The notes below the pieces were generated by a model. That model worked only from the letters and a program-made list of their open reading frames with translations, was not told where the DNA came from and ran no database searches. From Okapia johnstoni (Eukaryota; Chordata; Mammalia; Artiodactyla; Giraffidae): a stretch of 64,000 bases of DNA. The DNA lies in NCBI GenBank assembly GCA_024291935.2, contig CM044317.1:63912730-63976729 (forward strand), written 5' to 3'. Position numbers and translations under genes: made by a program. Shown one piece after another: positions 36,329 to 49,300 of the stretch. Each line of letters starts with the position of its first letter. Position 1 is the stretch's first letter.

Positions 36329-37271
36329 ACACACATATATAAATATATATAAAGAATTCAGAAGATTTACTGAACACAAGTAGCTTTCACATAAATTTAA
36401 TTTAGTAATGAAACTAATACTCAGGAATTTCCTGATGTCTCTCAGATTTATAAAGACATAAAAATTCCGAAAAAGACAGGTGTCTTCAAGGGAAAACTAG
36501 TTTAAAAAAAAGAATGACTATGACCTTCTTTAGTCACATACCTAATTCATATACATCTTAGAAACAATTTAGGAGACTAATGTCAACATGTTTCATGTCT
36601 TACATGCAATCATACTAGTCTTCATATGAGACTAACTGTACAAAATATTTTTTCTAATGACAGTTTTTTTTTTTACAAAATGATTCTTTTTTTTTTTTTT
36701 TAATAATCAAAAACTATTTTATTGGATTAAAGAAGGTGTTTTTTGTTTTTTCTTTATAAATTTATTTATTTTAGTTGGGGGCTAATTACTTTACAATATT
36801 GTAGTAGTTTTTTGCCATACATTAACATGAATCAGCCATGGGTTTACATGTGTTCCCCATCCTGAACCCCTCTCCCACCTCCCTCCCCATCCCATCCCTC
36901 TGGGTCATCCCATTGCTCCAGCCCTGAGCATTTGTCTCATGCATCGAACATGGAATGGTGTTCTGTTTCACATATGATAATATACATGTTTCAGTGCTAT
37001 TGTCCCAGAACGTCCCACCCTCACCTTCTCCCTCAGAGTCCATAAGACTGTTCTATGCATCTGTGTCTCTTATTCTGTCTCGCATATAGGGTTATCGCTA
37101 CCATCTTTCAAATTCCATATATATGCATTAGTATACTGTATTGGTGTTTTTCTTTCTGGCTTACTTCACTCGGTATAATGGGCTCCAGTTTCATCCATCT
37201 CAATAGAACTGATTCAAAAAAAAATATGGAACGCTTCACGAATTTGCGTGTCATCCTTGCGCAGGGGCCAA

Positions 37272-37320
<49 letters not shown>

Positions 37321-40300
37321 GAGCACATGATTCCTTTTTTAAATGTGGTAAAATCATTAGAAATGTGCACTTTGAGATAATGTAAATTATTTTTATTTGC
37401 TCCACATCAGTTCTTAATACATTAAACCAACAAGCAGAAAATTATTTATTAATAGTGAATCACCCGAGTTTGTGAATAATTTACCATAAAAGTTAATGAA
37501 AGCAGAACTCTATATTATGATAAAATCACCGTCATTCCAATATGTTTTTGAGGGACAAGAAAGACTGGGTTTCAATGATCACAGAAAGAATTCCCATGAA
37601 AGTCTTGCTATACATGGGAACATCATCTGATACGATGAAGACAGGAAATGGTGAAAAGTATAGCTCTAAGAGTTGTTAGCATTTCACAGTAATTTACTAG
37701 CAGTGTGTATGTCAACCGGAAACACTTATTTAGTATGGCTAATTAAATCTGCAATATGTAATGCTATGCAGTTAACAACAGTAAGCTACAATCAACCATA
37801 AAAGCACTCTTATATAAAGATTAATATATTGTTTACCAAAAGAGATAAGAGTCCACCTCTTTAACTATGCACTTGGTCACCTAAGAGCACAAGGGTACAA
37901 TGGTACCCATTTTCCACACACCTTCCTGCCAGTTCCTTATCCAAGTACTTGGCAGCCAGTCTTGCCCCATAAACTTCAGCCTGGAGAACAGCTATATGTC
38001 TGCGAAGGGCTTCATTCTCTTTTCTCAATAACTTCACTTCAGCTTCAAGTTGAGCTTCTTTCATTTTCTCTTTTTTGTTTGCTTCAAGCTCTCTCTCCTG
38101 TTGCAATATTAAAAAAATGCAATGAAAATACTTGCAAGACTCTTTAGCAACAGACCATGCTCCTTAAAAGACACAAAAGCACACAATCTATGATACCAAC
38201 GATGAAAGCATATGATAAAAATTACCACTTTATTTCTATAAAGTGGAGCACAATGATTTGGATCCAGTTTTTTCAAAACTAGTACCAGAGGTGTTAGAAC
38301 CACTTCTAAGTAAGATAACATAGCTTGAGGCACCCTGATCCTGAGGATATAAGATTAGTAGCCTTCTCTAAGCACAGGTTAAAACCTACTAATAGTAATG
38401 GCTTCAATGGATAATTGAATCTACTCTCTACTTTCTAAAACGACTCTAAAACTAGACTAAAATAATCACTCTAGTGACTGTGCCCAAACATTTCATTAAC
38501 TTTAATGCAGCAATTCTATAAACTATAAATTCGGTTACAAAGAAACATTTTATACCCAATTTATCTTAGAGGATTGTAAGAAACTTACAATGCTTAAATT
38601 AGAACAGATACTCCAATTTTTTAAAAACATTTTATGGTAATGGAGAAATGCTGGTAATAACTGCATTAAAAATATTTACATATTAAAAAATGTCTATATA
38701 GAGAACAGACTTGTGGTTGCCAAGAGGGAGGGGGAGAAGGAGAGGGATGGATGGGGAGTATGGCGTTAGTAGATGCAAGCTATTACATTTAGAATGGATA
38801 AACAAGGTCCTACTGTATAGCACAGGGATCTTTATCTAATCTCTTGGGATAAACCACAATGGAAAAAAACATAAAAGAGTAAATATATACATGTGTATAA
38901 CTGAGTCATTTTGTGGTATAGCAGAAATTAGCACAACACTGTAAATCAACTATACGTCAACAAAAAATATAGCTTATGGAAAAACTAACTATAGATAAGT
39001 ATATCCATGATGCAGATTATCACTGAACTTTGGGATCTGGAATGGATCATCTATTTGTCCAAATGTTAAAGTGACTGAAGAACTGTTTTCTGAGAAAAAA
39101 TACTGGCCTCACTTGCCTACTATGAAGTTGGATAGATATCCATTTTTATCTCTCAAGAAAGGATGCTATCCTTTGCTTCACTTGGTAGATAACTCATATA
39201 TATGAATTTATAGGTGTCAGCCAGAGAATATAACCTTGAGATTTTTGCCATCAAGTTTTTATCACCAACTCACATGTGAGAGAAATAATTTTCAATATAC
39301 TTTCGAAGTATAAAGTACAGTGTACCTACTCCTATACATCAAGGGTTACAAATGTAAATACCTTTGGGATCTAAGCACAGAATAGGCAGGTAGGTACAAA
39401 GGAAAGCGGAGGGCAAAACAGAAGGTAAAAATCCTGCCTAAAGACAGTCAAATTCAAATCTGAGCTCACAAACACACACACACAGTATGACTAAATAAAC
39501 CCTTCTGAGAACTGGATAAGGGCCCTGAAAGATCTTTTAAATGTTATTTTTGGATCAAGAGAACCATCCCAAATTTGAGTGGAAGTGTTTACTGACTTAG
39601 AGCACTACTTTCACAGATTCATTAATTTACAGAATCTATAAATCCTGTGAAAATATAGTTATATTTACTGATGACATGCAGAAGACACTGTTCACTACAC
39701 CATGTCCCCTTTAGGAGATTTAAATAAAGCTCCACCTCAGCACCAGGAAGAATGCTTCTCTTGAGTGACTGGCACAGGATATTGTTTCTAATGTTCGAGC
39801 AGTGAATACTGTAATTATTTCCCTTTTACTACAAATAATAAACTGAGAAACAAACGTAAGCAAACTTTTAACAATTAATGGAATATATTGATACTAATTT
39901 CGATGTCTGCTTTGATCTACTGTCTTAACAACAGCATATCAATATACAATATATTTAAACATCAATATATGATATATTCAAATACAAGGCAGTGAGTACC
40001 ACCATCTTAAAAACAATAAAAAAATATATAGCCTAAAATGAATAACAATTACCAAATGTTGAATATACTTATTACTTCCTTGATTAAACTTTTGTCATTA
40101 TGTATGTGATAAGGAAGATTAGCAGCCTTTTTCAACTTCTGTAAAAAGATAAATATAACAACTAGAACACAATTGCCTAGATTTTTTTTTTTTATTTGAA
40201 GAACTAATAATCTAGAATCCTTCATTTACAACAATTTTGGAACTCTTAAAATCTCAATTTATTTTAGAATCTCTTTCCTAAAAGGGCAGGTTATCAGTTC

Positions 40301-43300
40301 CAAAAGAAACCATAGTTCGTACAACATGAACAAAGTCTTTTTTAATGACATTTACGGAGTTTAATGCTTTTGTTTCAGAAAAAAAAGAGTTCCTAGAAGA
40401 CCAAGAATTGTTTATGGGCTAAGAAATTTTATGTTGAGGATTATCTACTTACAATCACTTTAATGAGCTATTTATACAATATTTATGAAATATGAGAAAC
40501 ATATTAAGTCACTGCTTTGCTTTAAAGATTTAAACTCCTAGTGAATCGGACAAACTCTCTAGCCTGAAATGAACAGATGCAAGCAAAAACAGGACTAAGA
40601 ACACTGAAGTTGATCACTTTTAGATTTAAAGGAAAGAATCTTGTTTCAGTTAACCTGTTCATCATTAGGTAACAACAAAGAAGTTAATTTTGTATTCTGA
40701 TATCCACATGCTATATTTCCAAAAGAAGAAAAGTCATATGACAACTTAGAACCTGATTAGGCTTAGGTAGTGGGAAAAATATTAAGAATTTATCTATACT
40801 GTTATTTTCTAAGGTAAATTTAATAAAGGGTTTCAAAATTCAATTGTTTCAAAGGCCACACAATTATTTTCAAGACTGTTGAAAAGTTATAACACATTCA
40901 GTGAATGAATAAGAAACCAACATGCACATTCTTTCTCTGGGAATAAATTCAAATAGAAAAGGAGGAAAGAGCTAGGCCTGCATAAGGAAAACCAATTGTT
41001 CTTTTGAAGCAGCGGTACGAGCAAACTACAAAGCTCAGAAGTTGTCAAAAATTGATGGGTTCTACAAATAATGGCAATAAATCACAAACAAAAGAAAAAT
41101 CTTTTAACAACATGAGGTGAGAAAAGAGCAATGGGCTACTGACTGAATTTTTCAGGTATTGGCACATTAAAAAATTACCATCATTAACATCACTTTCAGA
41201 TACGTACAAGGTGACAACATGTACTATGCAAAAAAAGCACTAAGAACACTTCAGCATAACATATTGAAGCAAAACAGAAATGGTATACTTACCAGCTCCT
41301 CCACAGAGGGGACAGACTTAAGATATAAGAAAAAAGTTTTATAATTAGAAAAACATCAAACAAATAAACTTATTTAGTGGTACAATCATTACAAGGAAAA
41401 TTCCTATATGCTGAGTATCACTTGGGTCAAGTTCATTAAAATAAATATATTTGCAAATCCATAAACAATGGTAACCGTACAGGATTAAATTTTTTTGGTT
41501 TTACCCAAACTAGTTAACACATGTGGTTCAATGTCTTTCCACTAAAGCACCATGTTTCAAAACAAATGTTAATATTTCAGATGAATTCTATCTATTCTAG
41601 TGAAAACGTACGTTGTTTCTCAACGTTAATATCAAACGTTCCAAAGAAGCAGTTATGAATCTGATTCATCTCAGTTAAATAAAACACTAATAATTTATAT
41701 TTAGAGAATTTCAAAACTTAAAAGTACTTGAAGAGAATGTAAATATTCATTTAAATAAATTCTAACATACCAGTATTAGAAACTAATCAACCAATTAAAC
41801 AGAAATAACTGAAAATGAATAAAACTTTACACTGCATTGCTGTCATCATCAATATCATCTTATCTCATACCTCTCCCAAGCTGTATGTCTTATTTATTGC
41901 TGTGTTCCCTATAGTACACTTAATACATATGCGGTTGAATCAAAATGAGATTTTAAAAAAATTCTCTTTAAACAACCTACACTGATTAAGAGGGCAATAG
42001 TTAATTATGCAACACTTATAAAAACAAACATTATGCAAACATGAGAAAGCACTCATTGGCAGGGAAAAACTTATATTAAGAGCAAAAGAAAAAACGAGCC
42101 ACTGGCTGACACCCAACTCCATTTTCCTCCATTTTCTTCCTTATTAACAGAACTCAGATTTTACTGGAGGTGGTCATGTGACCAACTAAGGGTAAGGGTC
42201 TGACATGCAGCTAAACGACTGGCAAAAAGCTGAGGAGGATTTCATGACAAGGTCATTAAAGAAAATGAACGCAGCTAGGAAGCATCAAAAGTTTTGCTCT
42301 TAGATCTTGGAATGCAAGATCCTGGAATGCAGGTAGGAAGAAATCCTGAAGGCAGAAACCATGACTGAAGATGACAGAGCAGAACAACACAAGGAAGCTG
42401 GATCTCTGGTATCTGTGGAGCTGCCCTACCAGCTCTGGACTGCCTGTCTCAAGGCTTCTTCAACTGAGAGAAAAGACTGATAACGTGTACTATTTAAGAA
42501 CAATTCTCATGTTACTTGGGATCTGTTTTATATGTAGCTAAACTAAATCTTAACTGATACAGTAGACTGGCAAAAAAAAACTGCTTACATGTTACAATCA
42601 GAAGTATCTTTTAAATATATTTATATAGATCTTTTAAAATAGGAATAAGATTCTAAGTACCAATTGGTTATTGATGTTGTCACTGGTCGTCTCCAGGTAA
42701 TGAGATCAAGGATGATTAGGACAATCTTCACATTTCCTGTGTTCTCCAAATTTCCCAGGAGCACACACTAATTTTTATAATTAAAAAGCCTCATTAAGGC
42801 TGTCCTTTTCACCCTCTAAAATACATATAAGTATGTGTTATCCTCTAAACTACTTACCAATTTTGCCTTAATGGTACCAGAGTCAACACTTTGGCCAGTT
42901 TTAGCATGAAGCTGAAGCTGAATAGAGTGTAACTGTAAAAGTTGATCATGTACTTCTTTCTCCAATACAACTTTCTCTGCTTGGGTCTCTGTCAGTTCAG
43001 ATTTCAGATCCACCAACTGTGCCTTAAAAACCAGCAACAATAGCAGAAATTAACAGCATTGTAAATCAACTATATCTGAATTTAAAAAATTAAAAAAAAT
43101 AAAACAGCAACAATAAAAAACATTAAGTATGTTTAGCTTTCTTTATTTTTGATTATATTATTCAAGAATGACAGAGAGAGACCATTTGCAATGAATAGAT
43201 GAACACTAGAAGACCACTATTTGACCAAGCTATAGGATATCCACCTAAACTGACATAAAATCAACAGTACAAGTAAGATTATTTGAGTGGAAAGAGAACT

Positions 43301-46300
43301 CTACCATAAACAGTATCTCTTAATAACACTAAATGCTAGTTCCATTTTACTTTGCTTACTTTAAGAAGGCTTTTCACTGTTTCAGTTTTATCTGCAAAGT
43401 TTATGAAAATAACAGGTATGGGATGATTCATCATCCTATTGAGATAATATGTGCTATAGTGGTTTACTAACATTAATAGTATGTTACAGAAGATGCTGAA
43501 GCTCCAATACGTTGACACCTGATGCTAATAGTCAACTCACTAGAAAAGACCCTGATGCTGGGAAAGATTGAAGGCAAAAGGAGAAAAGGGCGGAAGAGGA
43601 TGAGATGGTAAGATAGCATCACTGACTCAATGGACAGAGATTGAGGAAACTCTATGAGATAGTGAAGGACAGGGAAGCCCGGCATACTGCAGTCAATGGG
43701 GTCGCAAAGAGTTGGACACAACTTAAGTGACTGAACAACAGGAGAGGCCAATCAGTGGTGCTGTCTTCACCTCAGTGAATATTTGTTCAAATCAGCCTAA
43801 TCACCACCTAGCAGTTATTTTAGGTGCTTCCGTACAAACTACTGAGGCTACAGTGGGTCCAAAGACCAGAGTTAACTGTAAGCTACTGTTACAGCGTAGC
43901 AGAACAACCCATCAGAACCACTTAGCTATTCAATCTGAAGTTTTTCATTTTTCACAACTGACACATTGTTTTACAATAGCACACAGGATATATCCCTTGT
44001 GTGTGTTCAATCTTTCCAGCTCACAAGTAGATTAAAGACCAAGGCAAGGCCTTAGTTTTCTATTTAACATAAACTTTACCACTAAGCACCTCAAAAGCCA
44101 AGAAACATGCTGGCCCAATGAGGTAAAACTGTGGAGAATACTTTCTAAATTATAGGTGATACTTATTTATGCACTTGAGAAGCTTTCTTATCAACTGAGG
44201 TAATAAATATGCATTGGAACCAACCAAAAAAAAATGTGGCAAGTTACAGATATATTTAGAATTGGTCAGGTCCTCAGGAATTCAAATAAAAGAAGGTTTA
44301 AAGAAGGTTAGTGAGGAAAAGAGAGCTTAGAAGGGCTTTGAAGTTAGAGGGCAAGAACAAAATAAAAGCAGTAAAGCAGACAAGAGATGAGAAGACCAGC
44401 AAGGACAGACCAAGACTAGAAGCAACATAGGTAAATTCCCTGAGTATAGTGACCAGAGGATAGGAGTCTACTTCAGTCTCCCAACTGCACCAACTAGTGC
44501 CTAGTATATAAAAGATGCTCAGTAAGTATCTTGAAGTTGAAACAAATTCTAATACTAGCCTTGTGATTTCAGATAAATCATTCTGTCTCAAGTTTCCTTG
44601 GTTTTACAATAGTATAGTATCCACTAGGTATAAAATAAATGAGATACAAGGATGTAATATACAACAACAAGGAATATACACAATATTCTAACTTTAAACG
44701 GAGTATAATCTATAAAAATGTCAAATTTCTATGCTGTAATCTGAAACTGATATAAATCAACTATACTTCAATACAATTTTTAAGTAAATAAAATAGGAAT
44801 AATATCTATGCTTTGACTATTTTCATATTATTAAGTATATATATGAAAGCACTTACTAGAATATGAAGATGTTATCTGCAAGATTAAGACTACTGAGTGG
44901 ACTGTACACGAAAGACTGGACAAGACTGGAGAGGAAAGTGAGGCTAGATACAACAAATGGCTTTGTCTGATAAACCAAAACTGAGACTGAGTCTGACAGG
45001 AAATCACTACATGTTCCCAATGACATTTTGTTTTCGTTTTTAATAGCAGCTTTATTGAGATATAATTCACATAAAATTCACTTTTTTAAAAGTGTACAAT
45101 TCAGTGACTTTTAGTATAATCACAGAATTATGCAACCATCAACACCATACAACCATGGAACATTTTCTCTCAATGACATTTCAGCCACATGATATTTGCA
45201 GGTGAGGAGGTGAAGACAGGGACACTGGCAACATGCTACACAGCTTTCCATGGAATACGGTTCTAGTGAGTCTATACCTAGGAAGGAAACCTCTGGGTTA
45301 CAGAGTATGACTGCGTTAAACCTCAGCGGAAAAGGCTGAACAGTTTTCCAAATGACTGCAGCACTGACATGCCTACCATGTATGATAACTCTGGTAGCTT
45401 CACAACCTTGCCTTCATTCAGCATTGTCAGTCTTCTTCATTTTAGCCATTCTGAGAGGAATGTAGTGGCATTTCATTATGGTTTTAATGAAAACTTCGAT
45501 TACTGCCACAGAAGCTGAACCACTTTACATTCCTACCAGCAGTAAATGAGGGTTTGTTGACAGAAGTTTTAAATATTTGTTTTGTCTCATGGTTCTTCAG
45601 GGCTTCCCTTGCGACAGTTGGTAAAGAATCCACCTGCAGTGCAGGCGACCTGGGTTCGATCCCTGGGTTGGGAAGATCCCCTAGAGAAGGAAACAGCTAC
45701 CCACTCCAGTACACTGGCCTGGAGAATTCCAGGGACTGTATAGTCCATGGGGTCACAAAGAGTTGGACACGACTGAGCGACTTTCACAAGCTTCTTCAGG
45801 GTCTCTAATTATACTAAAATGAATTACTTTCCTTATCTTTTATATGTGGAATTTCCTCTTAGATCCTGTTTTCCTCTTGCTATACTTACTGTATTGCCTA
45901 TTTTTTATGTTCCTTCCAAATTAGGCTCCATTCTAAAATAATTTTCCCCAAAGTTCTGCAAGTATTCTTTTTATTACTTTATTTCTGAGTTTTCCTATCT
46001 CTGAATCATTGTGGTTTATTCATAGATGAAGTAACATTACTAATTTTCTTTAGTTTATATTGTACAGTTTCCAATTGGTTTGGAGCCTTATTTTTCTAAC
46101 ATGCTTTCATTGTCTCTTGTCATATTATTCTATTCATTTCTAACTTTTTTGCATATAATACATTTATATGGGGTTTACAGAAAATCCTTTTCTGTTACTC
46201 ATGTCGAAATGAAATGGGTTTTCATGTAACACCTGTCAGGGAGGAGGAGACTTGCATGTGGGGGTTTCAGGTGAGCATGGGTAGCTTTCCTAGCTTCAGG

Positions 46301-49300
46301 CTAGTAGGCTACCTCCCCTGGTCTTGAAGTGAACTGTTTAAAACCATGGCCTCTGTGGCCAGAACCACTGTTTTGAAATCAGACTCCTATGTATGTATTC
46401 CATCCGTATCTTGAATATAAACTCTCCTCCTTTCAGACTTCATGTTTCTGCCCTGCACAAACAGGATTCTATTTTTTAGCAATGTTTCTTTACAATTGGA
46501 CTTTCTTTCTCAAAAGCGGTTTTTGTTAGAAATTTCTGAGATTCTTCAAGCGCACCCCAGCACTTTCTAATCTTCTTCCTGCAGCTTCCTTGTGTGTCCC
46601 CATGGTTGTTTTGCATTCCTCTGCAACCCAGAGGCAGTTTTGCCGGTTGTTCCCAGGCCCTGTGCTCAAGTTTCCCATCCAAAGGGATGTCTTCTCCTTC
46701 TGGGCTCTGTTAGTGACTTCTGTGTCTGGGTCCCCTTGTTCTTCATTCCTTCTGCCACACAGGTCCTCAGTCACATGATTTGTGTGGGTCCTGCTGCCCC
46801 AACCCACCCATATTCTGAGGCTTATGAGGACACCCTCTCTTCATCTAGTTTTGCTTAAGAGGCTATGGCTGGATTTCTTTTTTCATAATTCTAGTTCTTC
46901 TGTTTTTACAAAAGATGCTTTAAAATTTAAAACTTAATCCATTGTGATCTTTCTCAGACCAGAAATCTTTACCTCACGTTTTCACTGCAATAGAAAAGCT
47001 GTGATAGGCTAGATCAGTACTGCCTAAGAAAAATTTAATATGAACCACACATGTAATTTAAATTTTTCCAGTAGCCACATTTGAAAAAGTAAAATTAAAC
47101 AAGTGAAACAAATTTTTATAATATAAACCTAAAGGTTTAATCAGATTTACAGTCAGCTCTCTGTATCTACGCATTCTGCATCTACAGATTCAACCAACTG
47201 TGGATCAAAAATATTTGCGGGGGGCGGCGGGGGGGGACTTCAGAAAGTTCCAAAAAGTAAAACTTAATTTGCTTCATGCTGGCAACTATTTACATAGCAT
47301 TCACATTGTATTAGGTATTACAGGTTAACTTAGAAATGATTTAAAATACATGGGAAGATGTACACTGCTTATATGCAAATACTGCAACATTTTATATAGG
47401 AGACTTTTGCATCCATGGATTCTGGCATCTGCAGGGGACAAGCTAGGGAGACCTGGAACCATCCCCTACAAATATGGAGGAATAACGGTACTTAAATGTT
47501 TGTGGCAAGTACACTATGTGTTTCAACAGGTATATATTGTCTGGTTTTCCCATTATGATTTATGTTTCAAATCAAAAATCTCATTATTTATTAATAGCTG
47601 AGCAAAATTTCTGGCATTAAGAAAGATACAAAGAGGCATAAGTGGTATTCATGACTTCATTTAGCAGGATATCTTAGGATACTGTGCATGCATGCTAGGT
47701 CACTTCAGTCATGTCCAACTCTTTGTGACTCCATGGACTGCAGCCCGCCAGGTTCCTCTCTCCATGGGAATGCTCCAGGCAAGAATACTGGAGTGGGCTG
47801 CCATGCCCTCCTCCAGGGGATCTTACCAACCCAGGGAAAGAACCTGGGTCTCCTGTGTCTCTTGCATTGGCTGGCAGATTGTTTTCTTGCTGAGCCACTG
47901 GGGAAGCCCTAGATTAGCAGATTAATATTCAAAAGACCTCCATACTACTCTGTTGTTCCTGTAGTATGGAGGTCTCTTGAAAGTGGTCTACTATAAACAT
48001 GAACTCTTCATTAAGTGAAATAATTTCTCAAGAGACTGCTCAACTTTAAAAAAATGAAGGAAAAATTCTTTACAAAGCAAGGATGCAGTAACAAAATTCA
48101 AAGCCCAAGTTAATTTTTTTGAAACAGAGTGTTTCAAATTTACTCTAAATTTAGTAATATTTAAATAAGTCTTATCTATGATATAAGCATTTTAGCTGCT
48201 AAGAAAAGTTAGTGGTACATTTTATGTGAAGATTATAAATTTTCACATTTTATTCAATGGCTACCCTCCTGATATAACAGGATTTTATAATGATGACTAC
48301 TATTTAGATAACAAAACCAACGCCCATCAAAGCTGATTTTCTTTCTATGGCTATCTGAACAGACAGTGGCAGAACAACCCTTTGAACCCAATCCTTACTC
48401 CTGGGGCAAGGAAGCAGATGTGTTATCAAGCTGTAAGGAAAAAATGTTTCTACTGCTACAATACCTGTTTAACTTACTAACAATATTCACAGTTACCACA
48501 AAGCAAGCATTTACCTACCATATGGCAAGCATACGTGTACCATGCGTCATTTGTAATTGTTATCATCATTCTCTCTCTCTCTCCTTTTTTAATAGTTAAG
48601 GAAACTGGAAATCAGAGTTTAAGCAATTTGCCCAAAATCACACAGCTGGTAAACAAGACTCAAAACTAGCTAGACCATAAAAAACACCTGAGCATCTTTC
48701 ACATCACTAACCTTGGCCACGCAATACCCAGGAAAGCCGCTGCTGCTGCTAAGTCACTTCAGTCGTGTCCGACTCTGTGCGACCCCATAGATGGCAGCCC
48801 ACCAGGCTCCCCCGTCCCTGGGATTCTCCAGGCAAGAACACTGGAGTGGGTTGCCATTTCCTTCTCCAATGCAGGAAAGTGAAAAGTGAAAGTGAAGTCG
48901 CTCAGTCATGTCCGACTCTGCACGACCCCATGGACTGCAGCCTACTGGGCTCCTCCGTCCATGGAATTTTCCAGGCAAGAGTACTGGAGTGGATTGCCAT
49001 TGCCTTCTCCGAACCAGGAAAGAATGAAAATTAAAAAATAAATAGTTGATTTCAACCTTCAACTCTTACATTTCTACATTGATATCTAAAAAAATGTTTT
49101 AAAAAGCAAAATCAAAACCAGTTAAAGACTATCTTACATATAGACTTTATTTGGGATTCATTCTTTTCACTTTCCTACTTTTGATTTTGGACTCATTTAT
49201 GGGAGGAAAAAAAAAAGCTGACCATCAGGATATTCTTTCCCTAGAACTCATAAAGAACAAAAAGACTTCACTCTAGGAGGATCTCTGAGCCTTAGGACCT

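Noticed and set aside
37216..37326. Functional U6 snRNA gene
   Set aside because: It is joined to an L1 end inside one pair of target duplications, and no U6 promoter elements are visible before it.
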